DNA of 64,000 nt from Niabella pedocola (GTDB lineage Bacteria; Bacteroidota; Bacteroidia; Chitinophagales; Chitinophagaceae), in NCBI RefSeq assembly GCF_021044425.1, contig NZ_JAJNEC010000008.1, positions 248,001 through 312,000 on the forward strand. Reading direction: 5' to 3'. Position numbers and translations under genes: made by a program. Under the pieces are notes generated by a model that saw only the letters and a program-made list of their open reading frames with translations, ran no database searches and was not told the origin of the DNA. Of this stretch, positions 25,780 through 34,586 are shown piece after piece (the stretch's first letter is position 1; each line of letters begins with the position of its first letter).

Positions 25780-26097
25780 ATGTATACCAAGGAAGAGGAA
25801 GCTTTTATAAAATACTGGGAGGCCAACCGGCTTAAGAAAAAAAGATCATTAAAAAATTTCCTTATCAGTACACCATTAGGCATCTTGCTGGTTATCAGTA
25901 TTTTTATCAATTTTTTCAGCGGCTGGTATAAAAAAGCCGCCATGGAGGCCAACGCAGATCCGTCGCTTTTTTTAATTTTGCTGATTGCCGGTATCATTAT
26001 TGTTGCGTTTATTGCCGTCTTTTCGTCTTATCACAAATGGGATATCAATGAAAACTACTACAAATCCTTGCTGGCCCGAAAAAACAAAAGTAATTAA
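25780..26097 (+). CDS. Small two-helix membrane protein, function unknown
   Basis: The 105-residue protein starts MYTKEEEAFIKYWE, followed by a basic stretch (ANRLKKKRSLKNF), a membrane helix at about 30-48 (LISTPLGILLVISIFINFF), a short loop and a second helix at about 65-84 (LFLILLIAGIIIVAFIAVF). The C-terminus is charged (LLARKNKSN). Both ends are probably cytoplasmic. It is divergent from the HU-domain gene across a 75-base gap. No family is recognised. Confidence 0.75.
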   Translation: MYTKEEEAFIKYWEANRLKKKRSLKNFLISTPLGILLVISIFINFFSGWYKKAAMEANADPSLFLILLIAGIIIVAFIAVFSSYHKWDINENYYKSLLARKNKSN

Positions 26098-26141
26098 TTG
26101 ATTTATAAATAGATTCGTTTAAAATTTTTTAAATTGAGAGA

Positions 26142-26690
26142 ATGAAAAAAAAGTTATTCCTACCCGTAGCAGCTGTTGCTGCCGCCGTAACGATGCTGGC
26201 TTCCTGTATTAAAAATGATGGCCCTACCTGCTATCCCAATACACTGGAAAAAGACCGGGCGGTGATTGATTCCTTCATCGATAAAAACCCTTCCCTCGGA
26301 TATCTGAGCTATAATACTACCTACAGTGCATATATGGGCGTTGCAGACCCCGGAACCGGCAGTCAGCCCAAGGATGATTCACTGGTAACCTTTAAATATA
26401 CCATATCCCTGATGAATGGAACTGAGCTCGCATCGGATGAGATCAAAACTATAGGAAATATGGGAACGCCGCTCCGTTTGAAGGATCTGATCGATCAGAA
26501 CGGCCAGCCTACACTTCACTATGCCGCACTTTCTGTATTAAAAAAAGGCGGTAAGTTTAAAGTGATCCTCCCTTCCTCCCTCTATTTTTCCTGCGCCCCG
26601 CAAAAACCTCAAGGATGGAAAGAAACTGCTCCTGGTTACTCCCAGCTGATTTATGATTATATCCTTACTGATGTAAAAGCGCCGAACTAA
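26142..26690 (+). CDS. FKBP-like lipoprotein, degenerate active site (copy 1)
   Basis: The 182-residue protein has a lipoprotein signal ending MLASC with Cys22. The C-terminal half follows the FKBP fold (VTFKYTISLMNGTEL, then LKKGGKFKVILPSSLYFSC). It lacks the FD pair and the Trp of active FKBP prolyl isomerases, so catalysis is doubtful. It shares with the three other copies a Cys soon after the lipid Cys (GPTCYP) and a Cys after the YG-like turn. It is followed by copy 2 with a one-base TAATG overlap. A periplasmic or outer-membrane folding or binding role is inferred. Confidence 0.78.
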   Translation: MKKKLFLPVAAVAAAVTMLASCIKNDGPTCYPNTLEKDRAVIDSFIDKNPSLGYLSYNTTYSAYMGVADPGTGSQPKDDSLVTFKYTISLMNGTELASDEIKTIGNMGTPLRLKDLIDQNGQPTLHYAALSVLKKGGKFKVILPSSLYFSCAPQKPQGWKETAPGYSQLIYDYILTDVKAPN

Positions 26691-27226
26691 TGAGGAAGCA
26701 AGCTATAAAAACGTGGAGCGCCTCCGCCCTGCTCTTGTCGTTCCTGGTAGTACTGATTGCCCGGTGCTCAAAATCCGACGATCAATCCATTTGTCTTCAT
26801 AAGCTCACCCTGAGCCAGGACCGGCAGATCATTGACTCCTTTCTGCAAAAGAACGGAACCAGTGCTTTATATACGTTCGACGAACAGGCATCCATTTACT
26901 ATTATATCGAAGATCCGGGTACCGGCACCACCAAACCTACGGTTGATTCTCTGGTCTCTTTTAAATATACCGGGAAATTGATGGATGGGACTATTATCGA
27001 TGCGTATACCTCAAAGCAGCCCCCCACCGCTCCCCTGAGAGATTTCAGCTCAGGCGTGCGTTTAGTATACGCCCTCAGCAAAATTTCAAAAGGAGGAAAG
27101 ATCCGGCTGGTGATCCCTTCTACATCGCAGTTTGGATGTATATCGGTAATGGGCATCAATATGATACCTGCAAACTCGCAGCTGGTTTATGAATACGAGC
27201 TGATCGATATGACCACCAATCAATGA
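26690..27226 (+). CDS. FKBP-like lipoprotein, partly degenerate (copy 2)
   Basis: The start overlaps the copy 1 stop by one base, so translation is coupled. The 178-residue protein has a hydrophobic leader ending LIARC. An Arg just before the Cys is unusual for a lipobox, so lipidation is less certain here. The FKBP region is clear (VSFKYTGKLMDGTIIDAY, ISKGGKIRLVIPSTSQFGC), but the FD pair reads ID and the Trp is missing. The extra Cys near the N-terminus (QSICLHK) and the one after the FG turn are conserved with the other copies. Confidence 0.78.
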   Translation: MRKQAIKTWSASALLLSFLVVLIARCSKSDDQSICLHKLTLSQDRQIIDSFLQKNGTSALYTFDEQASIYYYIEDPGTGTTKPTVDSLVSFKYTGKLMDGTIIDAYTSKQPPTAPLRDFSSGVRLVYALSKISKGGKIRLVIPSTSQFGCISVMGINMIPANSQLVYEYELIDMTTNQ

Positions 27227-27261
27227 TTCATTTAAATTAAAAAGTATACTTTAGACCTGGT

Positions 27262-27762
27262 ATGAAAAAAATATATGGACTGGCGTTGATTGGATGCGTT
27301 GCGATGATCGGTTGCCTGAAAAATGATGATGTAAAGCAGTGTACCCCGAAGACCGTAGAGAGTGAAAAAACGGCGATGACAAAATTTGCTACAGACAGTG
27401 CCATTAGCGTTACCACTGACCCCAGCGGCATCATGTACGAAGTAATAGACCCCGGTACGGGTGCTATCCCTTCCGGAAGCAGCACGGTTACAGCAAAATA
27501 CATTGGCCGGTTGTTAAATGGCCGTGGGTTCGACTCTTCCTATGTAAGAGATCCGAATGGCACTTCGTTTCCCTTGAACGGGGTCATTGCCGGATGGCAG
27601 TTAGGCATCCCCAAGATAAAGGAAGGCGGAAAGGTTAAACTCATCATTCCTTCTTCGTTGGCTTATGGCTGCACCGGCGCCCGGAATCCGTATACAGGTG
27701 AAATAACAATTCCACCCGACCAACCCCTTTATTTCTACGTAGAGTTGGTAAAGGCCCAGTAG
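27262..27762 (+). CDS. FKBP-type peptidyl-prolyl isomerase lipoprotein (copy 3)
   Basis: The 166-residue lipoprotein (signal ending AMIGC, then LKNDD) has the best conserved FKBP domain of the cluster: VTAKYIGRLLNGRGFDSS, GVIAGWQLGIPKIKEGGKVK and IPSSLAYGCTG, so the aromatic pocket (Tyr, Phe-Asp, Val-Ile, Trp, Tyr) is present. It should be an active prolyl isomerase on the periplasmic side. The additional Cys pair (KQCTPK and AYGC) is shared with its paralogues. It ends in front of a strong terminator facing the metalloprotease gene. Confidence 0.88.
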   Translation: MKKIYGLALIGCVAMIGCLKNDDVKQCTPKTVESEKTAMTKFATDSAISVTTDPSGIMYEVIDPGTGAIPSGSSTVTAKYIGRLLNGRGFDSSYVRDPNGTSFPLNGVIAGWQLGIPKIKEGGKVKLIIPSSLAYGCTGARNPYTGEITIPPDQPLYFYVELVKAQ

Positions 27763-27833
27763 AGATTATCAGCCTTTTACCTACAATTTGTAAATTATCT
27801 GTAAATCTAGAATTTAACGATAATCGCAATACA

Positions 27834-27877
27834 CTTAATAAAATATCCCAGGATAATTCCTGGGATATTTTATTAAG
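27834..27877. terminator. Bidirectional terminator, 20-pair perfect stem
   Basis: The arms at 27834-27853 and 27858-27877 are perfectly complementary over 20 bases around a four-base loop. The AT-rich base of the stem gives T-rich ends in both directions. It separates convergent genes (FKBP copy 3 and the metalloprotease). Confidence 0.85.
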
Positions 27878-27881
27878 CACA

Positions 27882-27914
27882 TTACTATTATTATTATTAT
27901 TATTATTATTATTA
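27882..27914. repeat. ATT trinucleotide microsatellite
   Basis: About ten consecutive att/tat units lie between the terminator and the end of the metalloprotease gene. The tract is non-coding and likely to vary in length. Confidence 0.85.
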
Positions 27915-27924
27915 AATATAAAAG

Positions 27925-29211
27925 TTAAGGCATTCTAGCCGGCAATGTAAAATCAACAGAGGTTGGATACGCTTCGTATCTGTTAGAAATTTCCTCTCCA
28001 TTTTTATATATCCTGGCTCTTAGCCGTACTGACTCAGGTGAATATTGTAATGTCCCTCTTCCTATTTTTACGGTTTTAAAATCGCCACTAAGATCTATAA
28101 TATTTGGACATGAAAGAGGATTTTGGGAGCCCCAACTGGTCTCTACTCCATTTACCATTTTAATTATATCCCAACTTACCAGCACATTATCAGGTAACCA
28201 AGTCAAACTATATACAGGATCGTCCGCCACCGTAACTTGACTCACTTGGGGAATATATGGATACACATACTCAAGGGCCTCTCTATCGTAGCCGGAAAAC
28301 CCATAACCAGAATAATTTCCATATTCATCTATGCTTTGGGTCCAATCTCTGCTTATGGAACTATTCCATAAAGAACTTGGGTCCGGATTAAACATATTCG
28401 TCCAGTCTGGAAATCCTGGCGCCCCACTTACATTTTGTAATAACCACAAATCATATCTATATGTTACCGAGGTGCCCGGATACGTATACTGTACTTGACC
28501 AGCTGGCGCACCGGTGCCGTTATTATAAAATATGTTGGTATGCTCAACTCCTATATTATGTCCCATTTCATGGGCAATCAGGGTGCTCATCCAGCCTTTT
28601 GTCCGGTTGCCTATACCATTCATTTCAAGATAAATTGCATACCCGGGCTTTCCGTCGAAGGGGAATATACCAAGTCCTCCCCAGCCTTTGTTATAATTGT
28701 CTAGATACACTACAATATTCGGGGCAGGGTTAACTATAATCGGAGGTTGTCTTACAAATTTAATATTAGACCTATTGACATATGTATTGTAATAGGCGAT
28801 AGCAGAATCCAAGGCTTCTGAACATTTTTGAATATCAGCTGCAGATACATTATTCCAGGTCCAGGTTGATGCAGACATTCCTATAGTGATATTTCTTTGG
28901 TAGCCGGAATTGACTGGCTGATAGTAATTTTCAATACCTGGAGTCAAATAAGGTCTTAAAGCCACAACCTGCTTGGGCCCTTCGCTTGGTATATCGAAGG
29001 ATACTATATCTCCATCTACTTTTGCTCCTTCTTTTTTGAAGGCCGGAAGATAGTTGTCTGGTGTTATTCCAACACCCTTTACAACACCTTGCTTCTCCTT
29101 AGCAACCAAACCAAAGTCAGAGGCTTGTTGGTCAAAATTCGATTTTTTACAGCTTGTGTACAGCATAACAGATGTTGTTACAATCGCGGTGATTGCGTGT
29201 AATCGTCTCAT
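27925..29211 (-). CDS. Metzincin-type zinc protease lipoprotein (M57/HEIGH-like)
   Basis: The 428-residue protein has a lipoprotein signal ending MLYTSC with Cys21 followed by KKSN. The zinc site HEMGHNIGVEH (His214, Glu215, His218, Gly221, His224) matches HExxHxxGxxH. A downstream Met that could form the Met-turn was not assigned with certainty. The C-terminal part (about 325-428) is beta-rich and could bind substrate or cell surface. It resembles the dual-action HEIGH metallopeptidase family (M57) of Bacteroidota. It sits among FKBP-like lipoprotein genes on the opposite strand, and its sequence is more AT-rich than its neighbours, which may mean recent acquisition. Confidence 0.85.
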   Translation of the reverse strand: MRRLHAITAIVTTSVMLYTSCKKSNFDQQASDFGLVAKEKQGVVKGVGITPDNYLPAFKKEGAKVDGDIVSFDIPSEGPKQVVALRPYLTPGIENYYQPVNSGYQRNITIGMSASTWTWNNVSAADIQKCSEALDSAIAYYNTYVNRSNIKFVRQPPIIVNPAPNIVVYLDNYNKGWGGLGIFPFDGKPGYAIYLEMNGIGNRTKGWMSTLIAHEMGHNIGVEHTNIFYNNGTGAPAGQVQYTYPGTSVTYRYDLWLLQNVSGAPGFPDWTNMFNPDPSSLWNSSISRDWTQSIDEYGNYSGYGFSGYDREALEYVYPYIPQVSQVTVADDPVYSLTWLPDNVLVSWDIIKMVNGVETSWGSQNPLSCPNIIDLSGDFKTVKIGRGTLQYSPESVRLRARIYKNGEEISNRYEAYPTSVDFTLPARMP

Positions 29212-29625
29212 AATAGTTATTATTTGTTGTTTAGAAAAAAAGCATTTTACGGTTGTTTCATACGGTCACTTTAAACAGTTGTCTTTGGTATTTGTATTTA
29301 TCGAAGGTACAGATTTATTAGTAACGAAAACTATCGTACAATAAAATATTTTAATATAATAAAAAGTTAATAAGATTTTTATTTTTCAGGAAATTGTAAC
29401 CAGCTCCTGTTCTTTTAATTTCACAAAGGAACTTGTAAAATTGTATTGGTTCGTTTGTTTCTGGGTTTTATATAAAAAAGGGTTCTCCGATATCTGCACC
29501 AGCCGGTTCCCTCAGCCAGCTTCCTCCGGGAAAAGCGGCCCGCAAGTCGGCACAATCCGGTCATTTATGTAAATTCGCCCCGGGAGGGCAATGATCCCTT
29601 TCACTGAATCATTAACACATCATCA
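29212..29625. promoter_or_regulatory. Divergent promoter region between the protease and FKBP copy 4
   Basis: The 414-base gap is AT-rich near the protease and GC-richer near the FKBP gene. Two one-mismatch -7 elements are seen: TACCTTCG on the minus strand (29302-29309) toward the protease and TAAATTCG on the plus strand (29570-29577) toward the FKBP gene. No gene or clear repeat lies here. Confidence 0.35.
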
Positions 29626-30117
29626 ATGAACAGAAAATTATGCGCTGGCCTGGTGGTCGTATTCGGTCTTTTGATCGCCGGCTGTATTAAGGAAGAAACC
29701 GCTGCCACCTGCGATCTTAAACCTGCCACCAGCGATACCGCACAGATGAAACAATATATTAAAGACAGTGCCATCAATGCGGTAGTTGATTCTAGCAATT
29801 GGGTGATGTGGCAGGTAATCCGGGAAGGTACCGGTGCCCGGCCGGAGCCCAATAGCCAGGTAACGATTAAATATATGGGCCGGCTGCTGACCGGACAGGG
29901 ATTTGATTCCAGCTCGGCTAAAAATCCTGACGGGATCATACTCCGGCTGAACGGAGCCATACCAGGCCTGTATCTTGGCCTATCCAGGATCCGGGAAGGC
30001 GGCGCCATCAAGCTGCTCATTCCTTCGGCACAGGCATACGGATGCGACGCCCGGTACGGCTCCCTGGCCAATCAACCCCTGTTTTTTAATATTGAACTGG
30101 TGAAGGTGAGTAACTAA
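29626..30117 (+). CDS. FKBP-type peptidyl-prolyl isomerase lipoprotein (copy 4)
   Basis: The 163-residue lipoprotein has a signal ending LLIAGC followed by IKEE. The FKBP domain is well kept (VTIKYMGRLLTGQGFDSS, IREGGAIKLLIPSAQAYGC), except that the pocket Trp is Leu (GAIPGLYLGL). The paralogue-specific Cys pair is present (ATCDLK and AYGC). It stands apart from copies 1-3 because the metalloprotease gene lies between them on the other strand. It is probably an active or weakly active periplasmic isomerase. Confidence 0.85.
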   Translation: MNRKLCAGLVVVFGLLIAGCIKEETAATCDLKPATSDTAQMKQYIKDSAINAVVDSSNWVMWQVIREGTGARPEPNSQVTIKYMGRLLTGQGFDSSSAKNPDGIILRLNGAIPGLYLGLSRIREGGAIKLLIPSAQAYGCDARYGSLANQPLFFNIELVKVSN

Positions 30118-30277
30118 TTGATTGAAGCATTTTATCCCAATGGAGGGTTATTTTTTTTTCAACTGCTGAACAGATCGATGCCCGTTACACCGTTAACGTC
30201 CTTTTAGCCGCTCAGGTACATTCATATACCGGAACAGCAGAACCATCCGGCGTTTGACAAGCCCGTTTGTTTTCTTA

Positions 30278-30305
30278 TTGAATCAACCAGTTTGTTGTAT
30301 TTTCG
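30278..30305 (+). promoter_or_regulatory. Candidate promoter of sdaA
   Basis: TTG at 30278-30280, a 17-base spacer and TATTTTCG at 30298-30305 (one mismatch to TAnnTTTG) lie 18 bases before the sdaA ATG. The spacer is slightly short. Confidence 0.4.
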
Positions 30306-30323
30306 GTCCCTAAAGATTGAACC

Positions 30324-31766
30324 ATGCAATACGAACCGATTTCGGTTTTTGATATGTTGAAAATCGGTATAGGGCCTTCCAGCTCGCATACATTAGGCCC
30401 CTGGCGGGCGGCCGAACGCTTTTTGCTATTTTTAATGCAGCAGGGTCAGCTGGAACAGGTCTCTTCCCTGAAAGTGCTGTTATACGGCTCCCTTGCCAAA
30501 ACAGGGGTGGGGCACGGTACCGATATTGCGGTGCAACTGGGACTCTGCGGCTATGATCCAGTGACCTTTGATGTGGAAAAAATTGATGCAACAATTGCGG
30601 CAATACGGCAAACCAAAAGCCTGCAACTGGCCGGCAGCAAATCCGTCTTTTTTGATCCCCAAACGGCAATTGAATTTCTTTTTACGGAAACCCTGCCGTA
30701 CCACTCAAACGGGCTCACCTTTCTGGCCTCATTGGAAAACGGCGCGCACATCGCCAAAACCTATTATTCGATTGGTGGCGGCTTTGTAAAAGAAGAAGGC
30801 GAGGACGCCGTTTTAAATAATCATGTACTCCTGCCCTTTCCCATCGACAATGCCGACGATCTGTTGCGCTGGAGCATTAAAACGGGACTTTCGATCAGTG
30901 AAATTGTTGCCGAAAATGAGCAGGCCTGGCGCAGTGAGCAGGAAACCAATGAAGGACTTACAAAAATATGGGATGCCATGCGCGACTGTATCTACCGGGG
31001 CTGCCACAAAACCGGGGTGCTTCCCGGTGGTTTAAATGTAAGGCGGCGTGCTGCCGCGCTCAACAAAAAGCTCATCGGGGAAGCCTCTTACGATTCCTAT
31101 GAAGAATGGATCCGCCTGATCCGCAATGGTGGCAGCAGTTTTCGTTATACGCTGGACTGGGTAAGTTGTTTTGCCCTTGCTGTAAACGAAGAAAATGCTT
31201 CTTTTGGCCGCGTGGTAACGGCGCCTACCAATGGTTCAGCGGGAGTAATTCCGGCAGTGCTTCATTATTTTATTATTTTCTGTGCCGACGCAGCGTATGA
31301 CCCGAATGCCTCCGAACGGATCCGGAAATTCCTGATGACCGCCGCTGAAATCGGCAGCATCTTTAAAAAAGAATCTACTATCTCTGCAGCAATGGGCGGT
31401 TGCCAGGCCGAGATTGGTGTTTCCTCCTCAATGGCTGCAGCCGCATTAACCGAAGGGCTCGGCGGCTCACAAAAACAAGCCATGATGGCCGCCGAAATTG
31501 CCATGGAACACCACCTGGGTATGACCTGCGATCCGATTGGCGGACTGGTACAGGTACCCTGTATCGAACGGAATACCATGGGCGCCATCAAGGCCATAAC
31601 AGCCTCACAGCTGGCCCTGCAAAGCACCCCTGATTTTGCCCGGGTTTCCCTGGATGATGTAATTAAAACCATGTGGGACACCGCCCAGGATATGAACTTT
31701 AAATATAAGGAAACCGCAGATGGTGGCTTGGCCATCAATGTGCCGCTGAGTTTGCCTGAGTGTTAG
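30324..31766 (+). CDS. sdaA: L-serine ammonia-lyase (iron-sulfur, single chain)
   Basis: The 480-residue enzyme has the usual order: an N-terminal beta-type domain with GIGPSSSHTLGPW near residue 12, and a C-terminal alpha domain with APTNGSAGVIPAVLHY, MGGCQAEIGVSSSMAAA and CDPIGGLVQVPCIERN, whose cysteines hold the 4Fe-4S cluster. It deaminates L-serine to pyruvate and ammonia in the cytoplasm. It stands alone, convergent with rnhA. Confidence 0.95.
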   Translation: MQYEPISVFDMLKIGIGPSSSHTLGPWRAAERFLLFLMQQGQLEQVSSLKVLLYGSLAKTGVGHGTDIAVQLGLCGYDPVTFDVEKIDATIAAIRQTKSLQLAGSKSVFFDPQTAIEFLFTETLPYHSNGLTFLASLENGAHIAKTYYSIGGGFVKEEGEDAVLNNHVLLPFPIDNADDLLRWSIKTGLSISEIVAENEQAWRSEQETNEGLTKIWDAMRDCIYRGCHKTGVLPGGLNVRRRAAALNKKLIGEASYDSYEEWIRLIRNGGSSFRYTLDWVSCFALAVNEENASFGRVVTAPTNGSAGVIPAVLHYFIIFCADAAYDPNASERIRKFLMTAAEIGSIFKKESTISAAMGGCQAEIGVSSSMAAAALTEGLGGSQKQAMMAAEIAMEHHLGMTCDPIGGLVQVPCIERNTMGAIKAITASQLALQSTPDFARVSLDDVIKTMWDTAQDMNFKYKETADGGLAINVPLSLPEC

Positions 31767-31815
31767 GCCGGCGCATTCAGCGTTCAGCATTGAGCGTTCA
31801 GCATTTTGTCTTCAA

Positions 31816-32277
31816 CTACCCTTCATACCCTATATCCTCCGGAAGGTTCCTTCCGTCTGCAGCTGTGGTAGCCAGTTCATCGCAGCGGTTGTTATACGGG
31901 TTATCGGCATGGCCTTTTACCCACACAAAGCGGATCTGAAATTTTTTGGCAAGATGGTAGTATTGCGTCCAGAGGTCTTTATTTTTTTTCCCGCCCTTAA
32001 AATCGGTACGAACCCAGTTATTCAGCCAACCTTTTGTAACCGAATTCACCACATACTGGCTGTCTGAATAAATGGTAACCGGCAGCTCCGTTGTTTTCAA
32101 TGTTTTGAGCCCTTCAATGACAGCCATCAGCTCCATGCGGTTATTGGTCGTACGTCGAAAACCGCCAGACAATTCTTTCAGGTGCTTTCCATACATCAAT
32201 AACACACCATAACCACCCGGCCCGGGATTGCCGCGGGCTGCACCATCGGTATAAATCGTAATTCCCTGGGATTGCAT
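31816..32277 (-). CDS. rnhA: Ribonuclease HI
   Basis: From the ATG at 32277 the protein has 153 residues, the standard length for RNase HI. The catalytic acids are visible in IYTDGAARGNPGPGG, NNRMELMAVIEGL, IYSDSQYVVNSV and NNRCDELA. It cuts RNA in RNA-DNA hybrids (Okazaki primers, R-loops). It is convergent with sdaA and divergent from the DUF4846 gene. Confidence 0.96.
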   Translation of the reverse strand: MQSQGITIYTDGAARGNPGPGGYGVLLMYGKHLKELSGGFRRTTNNRMELMAVIEGLKTLKTTELPVTIYSDSQYVVNSVTKGWLNNWVRTDFKGGKKNKDLWTQYYHLAKKFQIRFVWVKGHADNPYNNRCDELATTAADGRNLPEDIGYEG

Positions 32278-32379
32278 AGCGGACAAAGATAATGGTCTTT
32301 AATAATCGGTTTATGGAACTTTTCAAAACCATACTCTCATTTCAGGAAAAACAGCCCATTTATGATTTTCATCCGCTAC

Positions 32380-33234
32380 ATGAAATCCATCGCGCAACTT
32401 ACATTATGCCATTGTATCGCTGTGCTTTTTCTGCCGGGATGCGGACAAGCCGCTGCACCGCCCCTTGCCTCCATAACCACAGCACCGGAACCGGCCACAA
32501 CCCCGTTGTCTGTTTCCGGTATCGCAACACCACCCGGGTACACCCGCAGCAGCATCCCGGCTACTGGTTTTGGCTACTATTTAAAACAATTAAAACTCAA
32601 AAACAGCAACACCGTTTTCCTTTTTAACGGAGCGCCAAAAGCCAACCAGCAGGCACAATATGCGGTACTGGATATCAGTGTTGGAAACAAAGATCTTCAG
32701 CAATGCGCAGATGCCGTAATGCGCCTGAGGGCCGAATACCTGTTTATGGAAAAGCGATTTGATCAGATCCGTTTTTTTGCCGGTGATGGCACCTGGATCT
32801 CCTACGCCGCCTGGCTGAAAGGAACCCGGTACAAACTTTCGGGAAACAGGCTGGTACCTACCCGCAGTACACCCGTAGCCCCTACACACGCATCCCTGTT
32901 GCAGTATCTTGACATTGTATTTTCCTATTGCGGAACCGCCACATTACCGGCATCTCTTTATAAAAAGCCAATAGCGGCCATGCAGCCGGGTGATGTATTG
33001 TTAAAACCCGGTGCACCCGGACATGCCGTGATCGTTATCGATATGGCGCAAAACACGAAAGGGGAAAAGATCTATCTTCTGGCACAAAGCTATATGCCGG
33101 CGCAGGATATCCATATTCTCAAAAATCCCTCCGGCAAACCTTCCATCCCCTGGTATCTGCTGAAGGATAGCAACGATCGTATTCAAACACCGGAATGGAC
33201 CTTTTATCAGGATCAGTTATATGGCTGGAAATAA
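32380..33234 (+). CDS. DUF4846-like lipoprotein
   Basis: Starting at 32380, the protein of 284 residues has a lipoprotein signal (MKSIAQLTLCHCIAVLFLPGC). The body, with YYLKQLKLK, AVLDISVGNKDLQQCADAVMRLRAEYL, the WISYAAW region and MQPGDVLLKPGAPGHAVIVIDMA, matches what I recall of the Bacteroidota DUF4846 family. The last block resembles NlpC/P60-like folds with a His after the GxPGH turn. The activity is not established. The protein is predicted to be membrane-anchored. Confidence 0.75.
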   Translation: MKSIAQLTLCHCIAVLFLPGCGQAAAPPLASITTAPEPATTPLSVSGIATPPGYTRSSIPATGFGYYLKQLKLKNSNTVFLFNGAPKANQQAQYAVLDISVGNKDLQQCADAVMRLRAEYLFMEKRFDQIRFFAGDGTWISYAAWLKGTRYKLSGNRLVPTRSTPVAPTHASLLQYLDIVFSYCGTATLPASLYKKPIAAMQPGDVLLKPGAPGHAVIVIDMAQNTKGEKIYLLAQSYMPAQDIHILKNPSGKPSIPWYLLKDSNDRIQTPEWTFYQDQLYGWK

Positions 33235-33541
33235 ACAGGCACCCAATCATCATTTCATACCGCCGATAATGAGATAGCCTGCTCCACCGGAACGGGGATC
33301 ATATGCTGCCGCGGGCTTCTGCGGCAGATTGCCCGTATTTTTCCTTACCCTTTTTTGAAGCGTTCACCCGCTGTATGGATGTTCCAAAACTGCGGTCATT
33401 TGTTCGGGTTGTAATTTTTTTCCTGCATGTGTTCCGAAACTGTTTAAGGAGGTCGCAAAATTAAATTCAGCTCCTGAAAGAACAATTCGCAAAAATGGGC
33501 TTAATTTGGGTACAACAAAACCTGTTTAACGAAATACGACA
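33235..33541. other. Intergenic stretch
   Basis: The 307-base gap holds a seven-pair hairpin (33306-33312 with 33321-33327, CTGCCGC/GCGGCAG) without a T run, possibly the end of the DUF4846 transcript. A TAATTTGG element at about 33499-33506, one mismatch from TAnnTTTG, precedes the next gene. Nothing else is seen. Confidence 0.4.
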
Positions 33542-34441
33542 ATGAGCCAACTGCTAAAAATCACCACGCTGATCTATGGATTTATCATACCTTGTATACC
33601 GGCTTTTAGCCAGGCTCCCCTGCAACAAAAACGGCTTTATATCTCCTTTGCGCCCTTGTTATCCGTAGAAAATTTCCGTTGGTCCATTGCCGGAAATGAG
33701 CAGGGCACCAATCCGGATATCTTATCCGAGTTAAACTTCACCGGGTTGAAGCGAACCGGTTTTTTTATGCAGGGATGTTATCAGATGAGTAAGCGCTTGG
33801 GCCTGGAAGCCACAGCAACAATGCAATACGGATATTCCGGCCGGGTTACCGATATTGATTATGCCGGCAATAACAGGAGCAGGGTTGTTACTTTTCTCAA
33901 ATTCCGGAGCAGGAAAAACAACGGCTATGATTACCGGCTGCAAGGCCATTACCAGCTGCTGCAGGGCGGGGTTGTTTCTGTGGCTGCCCGAGCCGGTTAT
34001 TTTATTTCAAAGGCCGGCTACCGGATGCAGGGCCGTTCGGCGGCTGATATAAAAGGCATCTATAATGTGCAATGGCAGGGCCCGCTTTTGGGTGTCGATG
34101 CAAAGATGACACTTCCCCAGCATTGGGAGGTGCGCGCAGCTATTAGCGGGCAATACCATACCTATTATGCGGAAGCCGATTGGCGGCTCCGTTCCGATTT
34201 CAAACACCCGCTTAGTTTTGTTCATCGTGCCAAAGGCGGGGGCATTAACGGGCAGCTGGGGTTACACTATCAGCTCAATGCACAGGTAGGCCTGCAGCTC
34301 AAGGGCTTCCTGCAGCAATGGCAAACCGGTACGGGAAGCGACCAGTTATACATGGCAGATGACCGCCAGGTTTCAACCCGTATGAATGAATCTGTAAAAA
34401 CACAACTAGGGGCCGCTCTGGAGGCCGTGTTCGGCTTTTGA
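33542..34441 (+). CDS. Putative outer-membrane beta-barrel protein
   Basis: The 299-residue protein has an N-terminal signal peptide (about 1-24, ending AFSQ) followed by alternating amphipathic strands with many Tyr, Gly and Arg, and ends with Phe (LEAVFGF), as outer-membrane barrels do. Strand-like pieces include GLEATATMQYGYSGR, WEVRAAISGQYHTYYAE and VGLQLKGFLQQW. No specific family is recognised. Convergent with the Oar-like receptor gene, with a terminator between them. Confidence 0.6.
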   Translation: MSQLLKITTLIYGFIIPCIPAFSQAPLQQKRLYISFAPLLSVENFRWSIAGNEQGTNPDILSELNFTGLKRTGFFMQGCYQMSKRLGLEATATMQYGYSGRVTDIDYAGNNRSRVVTFLKFRSRKNNGYDYRLQGHYQLLQGGVVSVAARAGYFISKAGYRMQGRSAADIKGIYNVQWQGPLLGVDAKMTLPQHWEVRAAISGQYHTYYAEADWRLRSDFKHPLSFVHRAKGGGINGQLGLHYQLNAQVGLQLKGFLQQWQTGTGSDQLYMADDRQVSTRMNESVKTQLGAALEAVFGF

Positions 34442-34544
34442 TACCATTGGCCGGTTCTTATGACAACTGATACGAACGAAACCAGATAGCCCGCACAAGC
34501 GGCCCGCCTCCGGGGGAAATCTACCCGTCAAATCATTTATACAA

Positions 34545-34568
34545 AAAAACCGCCCGGAGGCGGTTTTT
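34545..34568. terminator. Bidirectional terminator
   Basis: AAAAACCGCC, loop CGGA, GGCGGTTTTT forms a perfect ten-pair stem with A and T runs on its outer ends, between two convergent genes. Confidence 0.88.
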
Positions 34569-34586
34569 GAAGCTTTTTTTGTTGGA

